From JAKQIM01 sp964633225 (GTDB lineage Bacteria > Chloroflexota > Anaerolineae > Anaerolineales > UBA4823), in NCBI GenBank assembly GCA_964633225.1, contig CAZWFQ010000106.1, forward strand, positions 1 through 9,275: a DNA stretch of 9,275 nucleotides, in the 5' to 3' direction. Shown in pieces: positions 1 through 7,399 of this stretch (positions are counted from its first letter, which is position 1; each line of letters opens with the position of its first letter). The position numbers and the translations under genes were made by a program. The notes below the pieces were generated by a model, which saw nothing but the letters and a program-made list of their open reading frames with translations, was not told the DNA's origin and did not search any database.

Positions 1-53
1 CCCAGCTCACCGGTTTGAGGATGGAACAAGGTGATTTCTGGGATCAGAACCCC

Positions 54-1475
54 TCACCCCAAATAAGCATGGATAATATGCGCCGCCTTGCGACCGGCGG
101 CCATGGCGGTGACGACCAGGTCGGGGCCGGTGACGATGTCGCCGCCGCCGAAGAGGCCCAGGCGGGTGGTGGCGCCGGTTTGGGGGTTGGCAAAGAGCAG
201 GCCCCAGTCGCGGGTCTGCAGGCCGGGGGTGGCGGTGGTGAGGGTGGGGTCGGGGTGGAAGCCGAGGGCCAGGACGGCGGTATCGGCATCGATGATGAAG
301 TTGGAGCCTGGGAGCGGGATGGGCTTGCGGCGGCCCTTTTCGTCGGGCTCGCCCAGCTCCATGCGCAGGCACTCGATGTGGGCCAGGCTGCCATCCGGCC
401 CGGGGTGGAAGGCGACCGGCTGGGTGAGGTATTGAAAGCGCACGCCTTCTTCGAGGGCCATCTTGCGGTCTTTGCCGCGCCCGGGCATTTCGGTTTCGGT
501 GCGCCGGTAGAGGCAGAAGACGTCTTCGGCGCCCAGGCGCAGGGCGGTGCGCAGGCAGTCGAGGGCGGTGTCGCCGCCGCCGATGACGGCGATGCGCTTG
601 CCGATGACGGGGCGATGGCGCAGCTCGGGCGGCAGGAGCTTGGGGGAGGTGTTGGCGCGCACCAGGAAGTCGATGGCTTTGTAGATGCCGGGCAGATCCT
701 CGCCGGGTACGCCCATGGTCACATCGACGCCGACGCCGATGGCGATGAAGACGGCCTGGAAGCCATCGTGCAGCAGCTCGTCGATGGTGCGGTGCATGCC
801 GATGATGGTGCTGCCAACGAAATCTACCCCGGCGCCGGCCAGGCTGTTCCAGATCTCGTTGACGAGGGATTTTTCGAGCTTGAAGTTGGGGATGCCGTAG
901 GTGAGCAGGCCGCCGGGGGCGGGGCGGGCGTCGAAGATGGTGACGGCGTGGCCCAACTGCGCCAACTGCTCGGCGCAGCCCAGCCCGGCCGGGCCGGCGC
1001 CGATGATGGCGATGCGGTCTCCGGTGCTGGGGGCGGTGGGGATGTGGTAGCCGTGGGTGCGGCGCTGGTAGGTGGTGGTAAAGGCCTCCAGCGTGCCGAG
1101 GGGGATGGTCTGGCCGCCCTTGTTGCCGCGCACGCAGGCGCCTTCGCAGAGGCGGTCTTGGGGGCAGACGCGCCCGCAGACCTCGGGCAGGGTGCTGGTC
1201 TGGCGGTAGACTTCGGCGGCATCGACAAAGTGGCCGTGCTCGATGAGCCACATGGCGTAGGAGATGTCGTTCTTGGCGGGGCAGGCGCGCTGGCAGGGGG
1301 CGGGGTCGGGGCAGTGGATGCAGCGCGAGGCTTCGTGGCGGGCCCAGTCGTAATCGACCCACAAGATGGGCTCGTTGAAATCGTTGACCCGCTCGGCAGC
1401 GGGGCGCACCGGCAGGCCGTGGGAGGCTTTGGCCATGCGGGCTTTACGGTCCTGGCTGGAAAAATCACGCGGTAA
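54..1475 (-). CDS. NAD(P)-dependent FAD/Fe-S oxidoreductase, glutamate synthase small subunit (GltD) family, 5' end lost in gap
   Basis: Members of this family take electrons from NAD(P)H through FAD and [4Fe-4S] clusters to a partner such as the glutamate synthase large subunit (GltD) or dihydropyrimidine dehydrogenase (PreT). They are cytoplasmic. The stop is the TGA at 56-54, and 473 residues are visible before the N gap. In fragment numbering, the N-terminal ferredoxin-like domain has cysteines C52, C55, C61, C65 and C100, C104, C110, C114, enough for two [4Fe-4S] clusters. The FAD Rossmann motif GAGPAG is at 159-164, the NAD(P)H motif GGGDTA at 299-304, and the C-terminal flavin motif GGGD at 443-446. 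A Met at 1436-1434 is a possible start. The reading frame continues upstream in plausible protein (RDFSSQDRKAR), so the true start is probably in the gap. The gene is divergent from hutH. No GltB-like large subunit or other partner is visible, so the exact role is open. Family assignment is firm; GltD versus PreT-like is not. Confidence 0.9.
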   Translation of the reverse strand, partial: LPRDFSSQDRKARMAKASHGLPVRPAAERVNDFNEPILWVDYDWARHEASRCIHCPDPAPCQRACPAKNDISYAMWLIEHGHFVDAAEVYRQTSTLPEVCGRVCPQDRLCEGACVRGNKGGQTIPLGTLEAFTTTYQRRTHGYHIPTAPSTGDRIAIIGAGPAGLGCAEQLAQLGHAVTIFDARPAPGGLLTYGIPNFKLEKSLVNEIWNSLAGAGVDFVGSTIIGMHRTIDELLHDGFQAVFIAIGVGVDVTMGVPGEDLPGIYKAIDFLVRANTSPKLLPPELRHRPVIGKRIAVIGGGDTALDCLRTALRLGAEDVFCLYRRTETEMPGRGKDRKMALEEGVRFQYLTQPVAFHPGPDGSLAHIECLRMELGEPDEKGRRKPIPLPGSNFIIDADTAVLALGFHPDPTLTTATPGLQTRDWGLLFANPQTGATTRLGLFGGGDIVTGPDLVVTAMAAGRKAAHIIHAYLG

Positions 1476-1575
1476 NNNNNNNNNNNNNNNNNNNNNNNNN
1501 NNNNNNNNNNNNNNNNNNNNNNNNNNNNNNNNNNNNNNNNNNNNNNNNNNNNNNNNNNNNNNNNNNNNNNNNNNN
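1476..1575. other. Assembly gap, 100 N
   Basis: Exactly 100 undetermined bases lie here. Reading frames that cross it are artefacts of translating N. The gap hides the 5' ends of two divergent genes and their promoters. Its size looks like a conventional placeholder, because hutH alone appears to lack about 37 residues (about 111 bases). Confidence 0.99.
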
Positions 1576-3015
1576 GCGGCCCAGGCGGTGCAAGACCTGC
1601 TGGCGCGGGGGGAGATCGTGTACGGCATCACGACCGGTTTTGGGGCCTTCAAAGACCGCATCATCTCGGCAGACCAGGTGGAAACCCTGCAGCGCAACAT
1701 CATCGTCAGCCACGCGGTGGGCACCGGGGCGCTCTTCGACATCCCCACGACGCGCGCCATCATGCTCATCCGGGCCAACACCCTGGCGCACGGCAATTCG
1801 GGCATCCGGGTGGAGACCCTGCAGCTCTTGATCGAGATGCTCAACCGGGGCGTGCATCCCTGCATCCCCGAGAAGGGCTCGCTGGGGGCGAGCGGCGACC
1901 TGGCCCCCCTGGCGCACATGGCCCTGGTGATGATCGGCGAGGGCGAGGCCCACTACCAGGGCGAGACGCTCTCAGGGGCAGAGGCTTTGCAGCGCGCCGG
2001 GCTGGCGCCGGTGATCCTGGCGGCTAAAGAGGGCCTGGCGCTGACCAACGGCACCTCGGTGATGTGCGCGCTGGGGACGCTGGCGGTGCACGCGGCCGAG
2101 CAGTTGAGCCAGGCGGCGGATGTGGCGGGGTGCTTGAGCTTAGAAGCTTTGCACGGCACGACCCTGGCTTTTGATGCGCGCATCCATGCGGCGCGCCCGC
2201 ACCCGCGCCAGGTGGACTGTGCGGCTTATTTGCGCGCCCTGTTGGCGGGGAGCGAATTTACGCGCGAGTTTGACCCGACCAACGTGCAAGATGCCTACAC
2301 CCTGCGCTGCATCCCCCAGATCCACGGCGCTATCCGGGATGCGATTGCCTATGCGCGCTGGGTGATCGAGATCGAGCTGAACGCGGTGACCGATAACCCG
2401 TTGATCTTTTTCGATGAGCAGAGCGAAGAAGTTTCGGTCATTTCGGGGGGCAACTTTCACGGCGAGCCGCTTGCGATTGCGATGGACTTCTTGGGCATTG
2501 CCATCACCGAGCTGGGCAACGTGTCTGAGCGGCGCATCATGCGCTTAACGGATGGGTCGAGCAACGCCTTTGTGCTGCCGCCTTTCTTGACCAAAGAGGG
2601 CGGGTTGAACTCGGGTTTTATGATCACGCAGTACACGGCGGCGGCCCTGGCGACGGAGAACAAGATCCTGGCGCACCCGGCCAGCGTGGATAATATCCCC
2701 ACCTCGGCCAACGTGGAAGACCACGTGAGCATGGGCAACACGGCCTGCCTGAAGGCGCGCCAGGTGATCGAGAACACGGCGCATATTTTGGCGATTGAGC
2801 TGATGGCGGCGGCCCAGGGGATCGACTTCCGGCGCGAGGTGCAGGGGGCGGCGGCGCGCCTGGGGGCCGGCACGGGGCCGGTGTATGCGCTGATCCGTGA
2901 GCAGGTTCCCTTCATTAAAAAGGATATGATCATGTACCCGTACATCGACATGGTCAGAGAGATGATCCAGGGCGGGCAGGTGGGGGCGGTGGTCAAAGAA
3001 AGTTTATCGGGATAG
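1576..3015 (+). CDS. hutH: Histidine ammonia-lyase (histidase), 5' end lost in gap
   Basis: Histidase removes ammonia from L-histidine to give trans-urocanate, the first step of histidine breakdown; it is a cytoplasmic homotetramer. The visible 479 residues contain the Ala-Ser-Gly triad that cyclises into the MIO electrophile (A105-S106-G107 of the fragment, bases 1888-1896) in the context GSLGASGDLAPLAH. Also present are the YGITTGFG motif with the catalytic Tyr (Y16), SHAVG with the His equivalent to H83 of the Pseudomonas putida enzyme (H46), LTNGTS, GGNFHGEP, and PTSANVEDHVSM with the glutamate typical of histidases. That glutamate and the SHxxG motif favour histidase over phenylalanine or tyrosine ammonia-lyases. 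Fragment numbering runs 37 behind P. putida HutH, so about 37 N-terminal residues lie in the gap. The stop is TAG at 3013-3015. No hutU, hutI or other hut gene is visible. The gene is divergent from the GltD-like gene. Confidence 0.96.
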   Translation, partial: AAQAVQDLLARGEIVYGITTGFGAFKDRIISADQVETLQRNIIVSHAVGTGALFDIPTTRAIMLIRANTLAHGNSGIRVETLQLLIEMLNRGVHPCIPEKGSLGASGDLAPLAHMALVMIGEGEAHYQGETLSGAEALQRAGLAPVILAAKEGLALTNGTSVMCALGTLAVHAAEQLSQAADVAGCLSLEALHGTTLAFDARIHAARPHPRQVDCAAYLRALLAGSEFTREFDPTNVQDAYTLRCIPQIHGAIRDAIAYARWVIEIELNAVTDNPLIFFDEQSEEVSVISGGNFHGEPLAIAMDFLGIAITELGNVSERRIMRLTDGSSNAFVLPPFLTKEGGLNSGFMITQYTAAALATENKILAHPASVDNIPTSANVEDHVSMGNTACLKARQVIENTAHILAIELMAAAQGIDFRREVQGAAARLGAGTGPVYALIREQVPFIKKDMIMYPYIDMVREMIQGGQVGAVVKESLSG

Positions 3016-3017
3016 AT

Positions 3018-3056
3018 AGGATGAACAGGATTGAGGCGATTGATCCTGTGAATCCT
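3018..3056. repeat. Imperfect inverted repeat after hutH
   Basis: The arms 3018-3031 (AGGATGAACAGGAT) and 3043-3056 (ATCCTGTGAATCCT) pair at 12 of 14 positions around an 11-base spacer. The element begins three bases after the hutH stop. It could fold in the hutH mRNA tail, but no T-run follows, so it is not a classical intrinsic terminator. From memory, the aggat-n-acaggat / atcctgt-n-atcct pattern resembles short interspersed repeats seen in several bacterial phyla. That resemblance was not checked. Confidence 0.7.
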
Positions 3057-3083
3057 TCTTATGCCAGTTAAACGATATTTTTT

Positions 3084-3090
3084 AGAGGAG
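3084..3090 (+). promoter_or_regulatory. Ribosome binding site fixing the mannosidase start
   Basis: AGAGGAG lies six bases upstream of the ATG at 3097. This favours 3097 over the in-frame ATG at 3061, which has no Shine-Dalgarno sequence and would add 12 residues (MPVKRYFLEEFS) unlike a GH2 N-terminus. Confidence 0.8.
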
Positions 3091-3096
3091 TTTTCC

Positions 3097-5598
3097 ATGC
3101 AAATGCAATCCCTGACCCATTCGTGGTCTTTTCGCCAACTGGATCGCGATGAATGGCTGCCGGCGCAGGTGCCGGGCGGCGTGCACACCGATCTGCTGAG
3201 GCTGGGCAAGATCAGCGACCCGTTCTTCGCCGATGAGGAGAAGCGTGTGCAGTGGGTGGCTGAGCGCGATTGGGAATATCAAAGCGAGTTCCGGGTTGAC
3301 CCGGCTTTGTCAAAAGAAGAGCGCCTTTTTTTGGTTTGTGATGGGCTGGACACCCTGGCTGAAGTTTATTTGAATGACCACCTGCTGGGCAAGACGGACA
3401 ACATGTTCCGCCAGTGGCGTTGGGAGGTGTCTGAGGCGCTGCGCGAGGGAGAGAACACCCTGCGCATCATCTTCCGCGCCCCGCTGACCTACATCCGCCA
3501 ACAGCAGGCGGCGGCGCCCCTGCCGGGCGGGGGCGACATCCCCGGCGGGCCGCATTTGCGCAAGGCCCCCTGCCAGTGGGGCTGGGATTGGGGCCCCAAG
3601 CTGCCGCCGATTGGGATTTGGAAGGAGATGCGCCTGGAGGGGTATACGCAGGCGCGCCTGGAAGATGTACACGTACGCCAATCGGTTGGCGAACGCCCAC
3701 TAGTGGGCCAGCAGGCCGTGGTGTCGGTGCGGGCGCAGGTGCAAGCCTGGGAAGAGGCAGAGGTTGAGCTGGCCTGCGCGCTGAGCGCGCCGGACGGGGC
3801 CGTTTACAGGGCGCGGCAGGCGCTCCAGCGCTGCCCGGGGCAGCCCCTGGTGGTTGACGCCCGCATTGAGGTGCCTGAGCCGCAGTTGTGGTGGCCTAAT
3901 GGCTACGGCGATCAGCCTATGTACCGGTTGGAGGTGCGCCTGGAGCAGGGGGGGGCACTGCTCGACAGCCGCCAATACCAGGTGGGCTTGCGCACGGTGA
4001 CGCTCAGGCGCGAGCCAGACCAATGGGGCGAGTCGTTCTACTTTATGGTCAACGGCGTGCCGGTCTTTGCCAAGGGCGCGGACTGGATCCCGGCTGATTC
4101 TTTCCCCACCCGCCTGACCACCGGGCAGCTTGAGAAGCTGATCTCGGCGGCGGCGGAAGCGCACATGAACATGCTGCGGGTGTGGGGCGGCGGCTTTTAC
4201 GAGAGCGAAGACTTTTACGATCTGTGCGACCGCTATGGGATTTTGGTGTGGCAAGATTTTGTCTTTGCCTGCGGCATTTACCCGGCGGAGGATGATTTTG
4301 CCGAGAACGTGCGCCAGGAAGCGGTTGAGAACATCCGCCGCCTGCGCCACCGCGCCAGCCTGGCCTTGTGGTGCGGCAACAACGAGATGGAGCAGGGCTG
4401 GGTGGATTGGGGCTGGAACCACCCGGAGGAGGCCCGCAACCAGAGCTTGAAGGCCGGTTATGACCGCATCTTCCACCACCTGCTGCCTGACCTGGTGAAG
4501 CAGGAAGACCCCGACCGCGCCTACTGGCCTTCCTCGGCTTCTTCGGGCATTCCATTTGCCCAGCCCAACGGTGACCAGCGCGGCGATATGCATTATTGGG
4601 ATGTGTGGCACGGGCGCAAGCCTTTCACGGCTTACCGCACGCAGTACCCGCGCTTCATGAGCGAATTCGGTTTCCAGGCCCTGCCGACCTACGAAACCGT
4701 GCAGGCTTACGCCCCGCCGGAAGATCAGAACATGACCTCGTACGTGATGGAGCATCACCAGCGGTCGGGCTCTGGCAACGGCCTGATCATTGCGCAGATG
4801 ACGGCTACCTTCCGCATGCCCAAGGATTTCGAGGCTTTGGTGTACCTGAGCATGGTCTTGCAGGCGGAGGGCATTCGCTATGGGGTGGAGCATTGGCGGC
4901 GCAACCGCGAGCGCATCGGCGGCACGCTGATCTGGCAGTTGAATGACTGCTGGCCGGTGGCTTCGTGGGCCTCGCTGGATTATTACGGGCGGTGGAAGGC
5001 CCTGCACTATGCCGCCAAACGTTTTTACGCCCCGCTCTTGCTCTCGATCGAGGACCAGGGCATGCAGATGAACGTTCACCTGACCTCAGACCTGGTGACT
5101 GAATGGCAGGGCCAGGTGCGCTGGCGGGTGGAGCAGTTGGATGGACTGGTGTTGGCCCAGGGCGAGCAGCCCGTGACGGCGGCGCCGCTGGCGAATGCCC
5201 TGGCGGCGGGCGTGGACTGCGGCGCGTGGGTGAATGAAGACAGTCCGCGCGGGGCGGTGTTTGTGGCTGAGCTGTGGCAGGGCGGCGCGTGCCTGGCGCA
5301 CAGCGTGTGCGCCTTTGTGCCCAGCAAGCACCTGAGCCTCTCAGACCCGCAGGTGCAGGCTGAGGTGACCCTGGGCGATGACGGACAGGCGCTCATCACC
5401 TGCCGTGCGGCCTCGCTGGCGCGCTTTGTGGAATTGAGCCTGGGCTCGGCGGATATTGTGTTCAGCGACAATTATTTCGACCTTTCTCCCAACCGCCCGC
5501 TTGGGGTGAGGGTGCCCCTGCCTGCCGGGTGGAGCCTGGACGATGTGCGCCAGCATCTACAGGTTCGATCGTTGTTCGACTCGTTCAATGTTTTGTAA
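3097..5598 (+). CDS. Beta-mannosidase, glycoside hydrolase family 2
   Basis: This exo-enzyme releases beta-linked mannose from the non-reducing end of manno-oligosaccharides. The 833-residue product has the usual length for GH2 beta-mannosidases and no signal peptide, so it probably acts in the cytoplasm on imported oligosaccharides. The order is an N-terminal jelly-roll sugar-binding domain (about 1-180) with the family motif WGWDWGP (W161-P167), an Ig-like domain (about 190-290), a TIM barrel (about 300-650), and a beta-rich C-terminus. RVWGGGFYE (361-369) and VWQDFVFACGIYP follow the beta-mannosidase pattern. The acid/base is E430 in GNNE (bases 4384-4386), and the nucleophile is E523 in MSEFGFQ (bases 4663-4665). 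WQLNDCWP (613-620) closes the active-site part of the barrel. No transporter for mannosides, mannanase or sugar kinase is nearby, so it may stand alone. The 81-base spacer with an inverted repeat suggests it is not strictly co-transcribed with hutH. Confidence 0.95.
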   Translation: MQMQSLTHSWSFRQLDRDEWLPAQVPGGVHTDLLRLGKISDPFFADEEKRVQWVAERDWEYQSEFRVDPALSKEERLFLVCDGLDTLAEVYLNDHLLGKTDNMFRQWRWEVSEALREGENTLRIIFRAPLTYIRQQQAAAPLPGGGDIPGGPHLRKAPCQWGWDWGPKLPPIGIWKEMRLEGYTQARLEDVHVRQSVGERPLVGQQAVVSVRAQVQAWEEAEVELACALSAPDGAVYRARQALQRCPGQPLVVDARIEVPEPQLWWPNGYGDQPMYRLEVRLEQGGALLDSRQYQVGLRTVTLRREPDQWGESFYFMVNGVPVFAKGADWIPADSFPTRLTTGQLEKLISAAAEAHMNMLRVWGGGFYESEDFYDLCDRYGILVWQDFVFACGIYPAEDDFAENVRQEAVENIRRLRHRASLALWCGNNEMEQGWVDWGWNHPEEARNQSLKAGYDRIFHHLLPDLVKQEDPDRAYWPSSASSGIPFAQPNGDQRGDMHYWDVWHGRKPFTAYRTQYPRFMSEFGFQALPTYETVQAYAPPEDQNMTSYVMEHHQRSGSGNGLIIAQMTATFRMPKDFEALVYLSMVLQAEGIRYGVEHWRRNRERIGGTLIWQLNDCWPVASWASLDYYGRWKALHYAAKRFYAPLLLSIEDQGMQMNVHLTSDLVTEWQGQVRWRVEQLDGLVLAQGEQPVTAAPLANALAAGVDCGAWVNEDSPRGAVFVAELWQGGACLAHSVCAFVPSKHLSLSDPQVQAEVTLGDDGQALITCRAASLARFVELSLGSADIVFSDNYFDLSPNRPLGVRVPLPAGWSLDDVRQHLQVRSLFDSFNVL

Positions 5599-5600
5599 GC

Positions 5601-5621
5601 TGCCAGGGTCGCCGCCTGGCA
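5601..5621. promoter_or_regulatory. Palindrome abutting the -10 box, candidate operator
   Basis: The perfect 7-bp arms TGCCAGG (5601-5607) and CCTGGCA (5615-5621) flank a 7-base non-palindromic centre. The element begins two bases after the mannosidase stop and ends directly against a consensus -10 box, so it fills the -35 and spacer region. This placement suits a dimeric regulator. It could instead form a small RNA hairpin at the end of the mannosidase transcript, but no T-run follows. The regulator is not identified. Confidence 0.5.
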
Positions 5622-5627
5622 TATAAT
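5622..5627 (+). promoter_or_regulatory. Candidate -10 box of the binding-protein gene
   Basis: TATAAT matches the sigma-70 -10 consensus exactly, in an AT-rich island between GC-rich genes. The hexamer 17 bases upstream (GCTGCC) does not resemble TTGACA, so the promoter would be weak or activator-dependent. Transcription would begin near 5634, giving a leader of about 40 bases. AAGGAG at 5659-5664 is the ribosome binding site for the ATG at 5675. Confidence 0.5.
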
Positions 5628-5674
5628 ATAGAGAATGAATTGTAAGCCGACCATAACCAAGGAGAAGAAAACCC

Positions 5675-7393
5675 ATGAAACGCAGTTTTATCTTGACCAG
5701 TATTTTGTTGATCGCAGCGCTGCTGCTCTCTGCTTGCACAGAGACCGCTGCGCCGACCGAGATCTATGTAGAGCCGCTGGAGCCCACTGCCACGGCGATC
5801 GCGGCGGTTGAAGAACCGGCGGTGGAAGAACCCGCCCCTACCGATGTGCCGGCGGCTCAAGAGCCGGCGGTGGAAGAACCCATGGCTACCGCCATCCCGG
5901 CCAGCGAAACGCTCCCTGCTACCCTGCGCCTGCCAGACCTGGGCGGGCAGACGGTGGTGGCGGTGACGGGCAACGACTACACCCCGCTGAACTTTGTGGA
6001 CCCGTTGACGGGCGAAGCGGTGGGCTGGGAATACGACGCGGTGAACGAGATCTGCCGCCGCCTGAACTGCGTGGTGGAGTGGCAGGTGACAGCCTGGGAC
6101 ACGATGATCGCAGCGGTGAAGGAAGGCCAGTTTGACGTGGGCATGGATGGCATCACGATCACCGACGAGCGCAAGGAGCAGGTGGACTTCTCGAATGCGT
6201 ACATGGTATCGCAGCAGTTCATGCTGGTGCGGGCGGATGAGACGCGCTTCAGCACCCCGGCGGAGTTTGCTGCCGACCCGAACCTGCTGATCGGCTCGCA
6301 GACGGGGACGACCAACTTCTACACGGCAGTGTACGAAGTGCTGGACGGCGATGAGGCCAACCCGCGCATCAAGCTCTTTGAGAACTTCGGTGCGGCGGTG
6401 CAGGCCTTGCTGGCTGGCGACGTGGACATGGTGCTGTTGGATGCGGCTTCGGGGCGCGGCTACGTGGGCGCTAACCCAGACAAGCTGGCCATCGTCGGCG
6501 ACCCGTTGGGCACCGAGGAGTTCGGCTTCATCTTCACGCCCGGCTCAGAGCTGGTGGAGCCTTTCAACGCGGCCCTGGCCCAGATGAACGCGGATGGCTA
6601 TTTGAACTACCTGAACACGCGCTGGTTCTACCTTTCGGACCCCAGTGCCGAGGACACTTATGACCGCCTGCCAGACCTGGGCGGGCAGACGGTGGTGGCG
6701 GTGACGGGCAACGACTACACCCCGCTGAACTTTGTGGACCCGTTGACGGGCGAAGCGGTGGGCTGGGAATACGACGCGGTGAACGAGATCTGCCGCCGCC
6801 TGAACTGCGTGGTGGAGTGGCAGGTGACAGCCTGGGACACGATGATCGCAGCGGTGAAGGAAGGCCAGTTTGACGTGGGCATGGATGGCATCACGATCAC
6901 CGACGAGCGCAAGGAGCAGGTGGACTTCTCGAATGCGTACATGGTATCGCAGCAGTTCATGCTGGTGCGGGCGGATGAGACGCGCTTCAGCACCCCGGCG
7001 GAGTTTGCTGCCGACCCGAACCTGCTGATCGGCTCGCAGACGGGGACGACCAACTTCTACACGGCAGTGTACGAAGTGCTGGACGGCGATGAGGCCAACC
7101 CGCGCATCAAGCTCTTTGAGAACTTCGGTGCGGCGGTGCAGGCCTTGCTGGCTGGCGACGTGGACATGGTGCTGTTGGATGCGGCTTCGGGGCGCGGCTA
7201 CGTGGGCGCTAACCCAGACAAGCTGGCCATCGTCGGCGACCCGTTGGGCACCGAGGAGTTCGGCTTCATCTTCACGCCCGGCTCAGAGCTGGTGGAGCCC
7301 TTCAACGCCGCCATCCAGAGCATGAGCGATGACGGTTTCTTAAATCACCTCAACACACGCTGGTTCTTCTTGTACGATCCCAGCGCGCAGTAA
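5675..7393 (+). CDS. ABC transporter substrate-binding lipoprotein with two tandem amino-acid-type binding domains
   Basis: This appears to be the receptor of a polar amino acid ABC importer, anchored outside the membrane. The 572 residues begin with a lipoprotein signal peptide (KR, hydrophobic core, lipobox LSAC; lipidated Cys C21). A disordered Pro/Glu/Ala/Thr spacer spans 22-84. Two SBP_bac_3-type domains follow at about 85-330 and 331-572. Each has the ITITDERKEQVDFSNAY motif, whose Arg (R166, R412) contacts the ligand carboxylate in known family members, and the GDVDMVLLD motif, whose Asp (D256, D502) contacts the ligand amino group. Each also has a Cys pair (C127/C132 and its copy). 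Residues 85-300 and 331-546 are identical. The domain tails differ (16 of 25 aligned residues match). The usual family protein has one such domain of about 230 residues, so this is a double receptor. AAGGAG ten bases upstream supports the start. The permease gene follows after a 53-base spacer. The ligand cannot be told from sequence alone. Confidence 0.93.
   Translation: MKRSFILTSILLIAALLLSACTETAAPTEIYVEPLEPTATAIAAVEEPAVEEPAPTDVPAAQEPAVEEPMATAIPASETLPATLRLPDLGGQTVVAVTGNDYTPLNFVDPLTGEAVGWEYDAVNEICRRLNCVVEWQVTAWDTMIAAVKEGQFDVGMDGITITDERKEQVDFSNAYMVSQQFMLVRADETRFSTPAEFAADPNLLIGSQTGTTNFYTAVYEVLDGDEANPRIKLFENFGAAVQALLAGDVDMVLLDAASGRGYVGANPDKLAIVGDPLGTEEFGFIFTPGSELVEPFNAALAQMNADGYLNYLNTRWFYLSDPSAEDTYDRLPDLGGQTVVAVTGNDYTPLNFVDPLTGEAVGWEYDAVNEICRRLNCVVEWQVTAWDTMIAAVKEGQFDVGMDGITITDERKEQVDFSNAYMVSQQFMLVRADETRFSTPAEFAADPNLLIGSQTGTTNFYTAVYEVLDGDEANPRIKLFENFGAAVQALLAGDVDMVLLDAASGRGYVGANPDKLAIVGDPLGTEEFGFIFTPGSELVEPFNAAIQSMSDDGFLNHLNTRWFFLYDPSAQ
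5816..5881 (+). repeat. In-frame 48-bp-period repeat in the lipoprotein spacer
   Basis: The 18-base string CCGGCGGTGGAAGAACCC occurs at 5816-5833 and again at 5864-5881, 48 bases (16 codons) apart, each encoding PAVEEP. The surrounding 16-residue units EEPAVEEPAPTDVPAA and QEPAVEEPMATAIPAS are recognisably related. A weaker relative, EPLEPTATAIAAV, lies just upstream. It is low-complexity tether sequence between the lipid anchor and the first binding domain. Confidence 0.8.
5927..6561 (+). repeat. 635-bp perfect direct repeat, copy 1
   Basis: By eye comparison this stretch is identical to 6665-7299, 738 bases (246 codons) downstream. Identity starts exactly at codon 85 (base 5926 is G against C at 6664). 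It stops inside codon 296, where CCT in this copy faces CCC in the other. It covers nearly all of the first solute-binding domain except its C-terminal tail. Confidence 0.95.
6665..7299 (+). repeat. 635-bp perfect direct repeat, copy 2
   Basis: This is the second copy of 5927-6561, in the same reading frame and covering codons 331 to 542. I found no substitution in the repeat, not even a silent one. The 103 bases between the copies (6562-6664) encode the diverged tail of the first domain and a very short linker (EDTYD). Confidence 0.95.
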
Positions 7394-7399
7394 GAAGCT

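Noticed and set aside
30..53. Small hairpin TTCTG-GGAT-CAGAA downstream of the GltD-like stop
   Set aside because: The stem is only five base pairs and no T-run follows in the minus-strand reading, so it is too weak to call a terminator.
15..1475. Long plus-strand open frame opposite the GltD-like gene
   Set aside because: It is Gly/Ala/Val-rich without domains, runs into the N gap, and mirrors a gene with clear Fe-S, FAD and NAD(P)H motifs on the other strand.
3061..3096. Upstream ATG for the mannosidase
   Set aside because: No ribosome site precedes it, and the AGAGGAG at 3084-3090 lies between it and the better start at 3097.
3700..5079. 459-residue minus-strand frame opposite the mannosidase
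   Set aside because: High GC suppresses stops on the reverse strand. The plus strand carries both GH2 catalytic glutamates and family motifs in order, while this frame shows none.
5977..7053. Two identical 112-residue minus-strand frames
   Set aside because: They are shadows of the duplicated binding domains; their identity only reflects the direct repeat.
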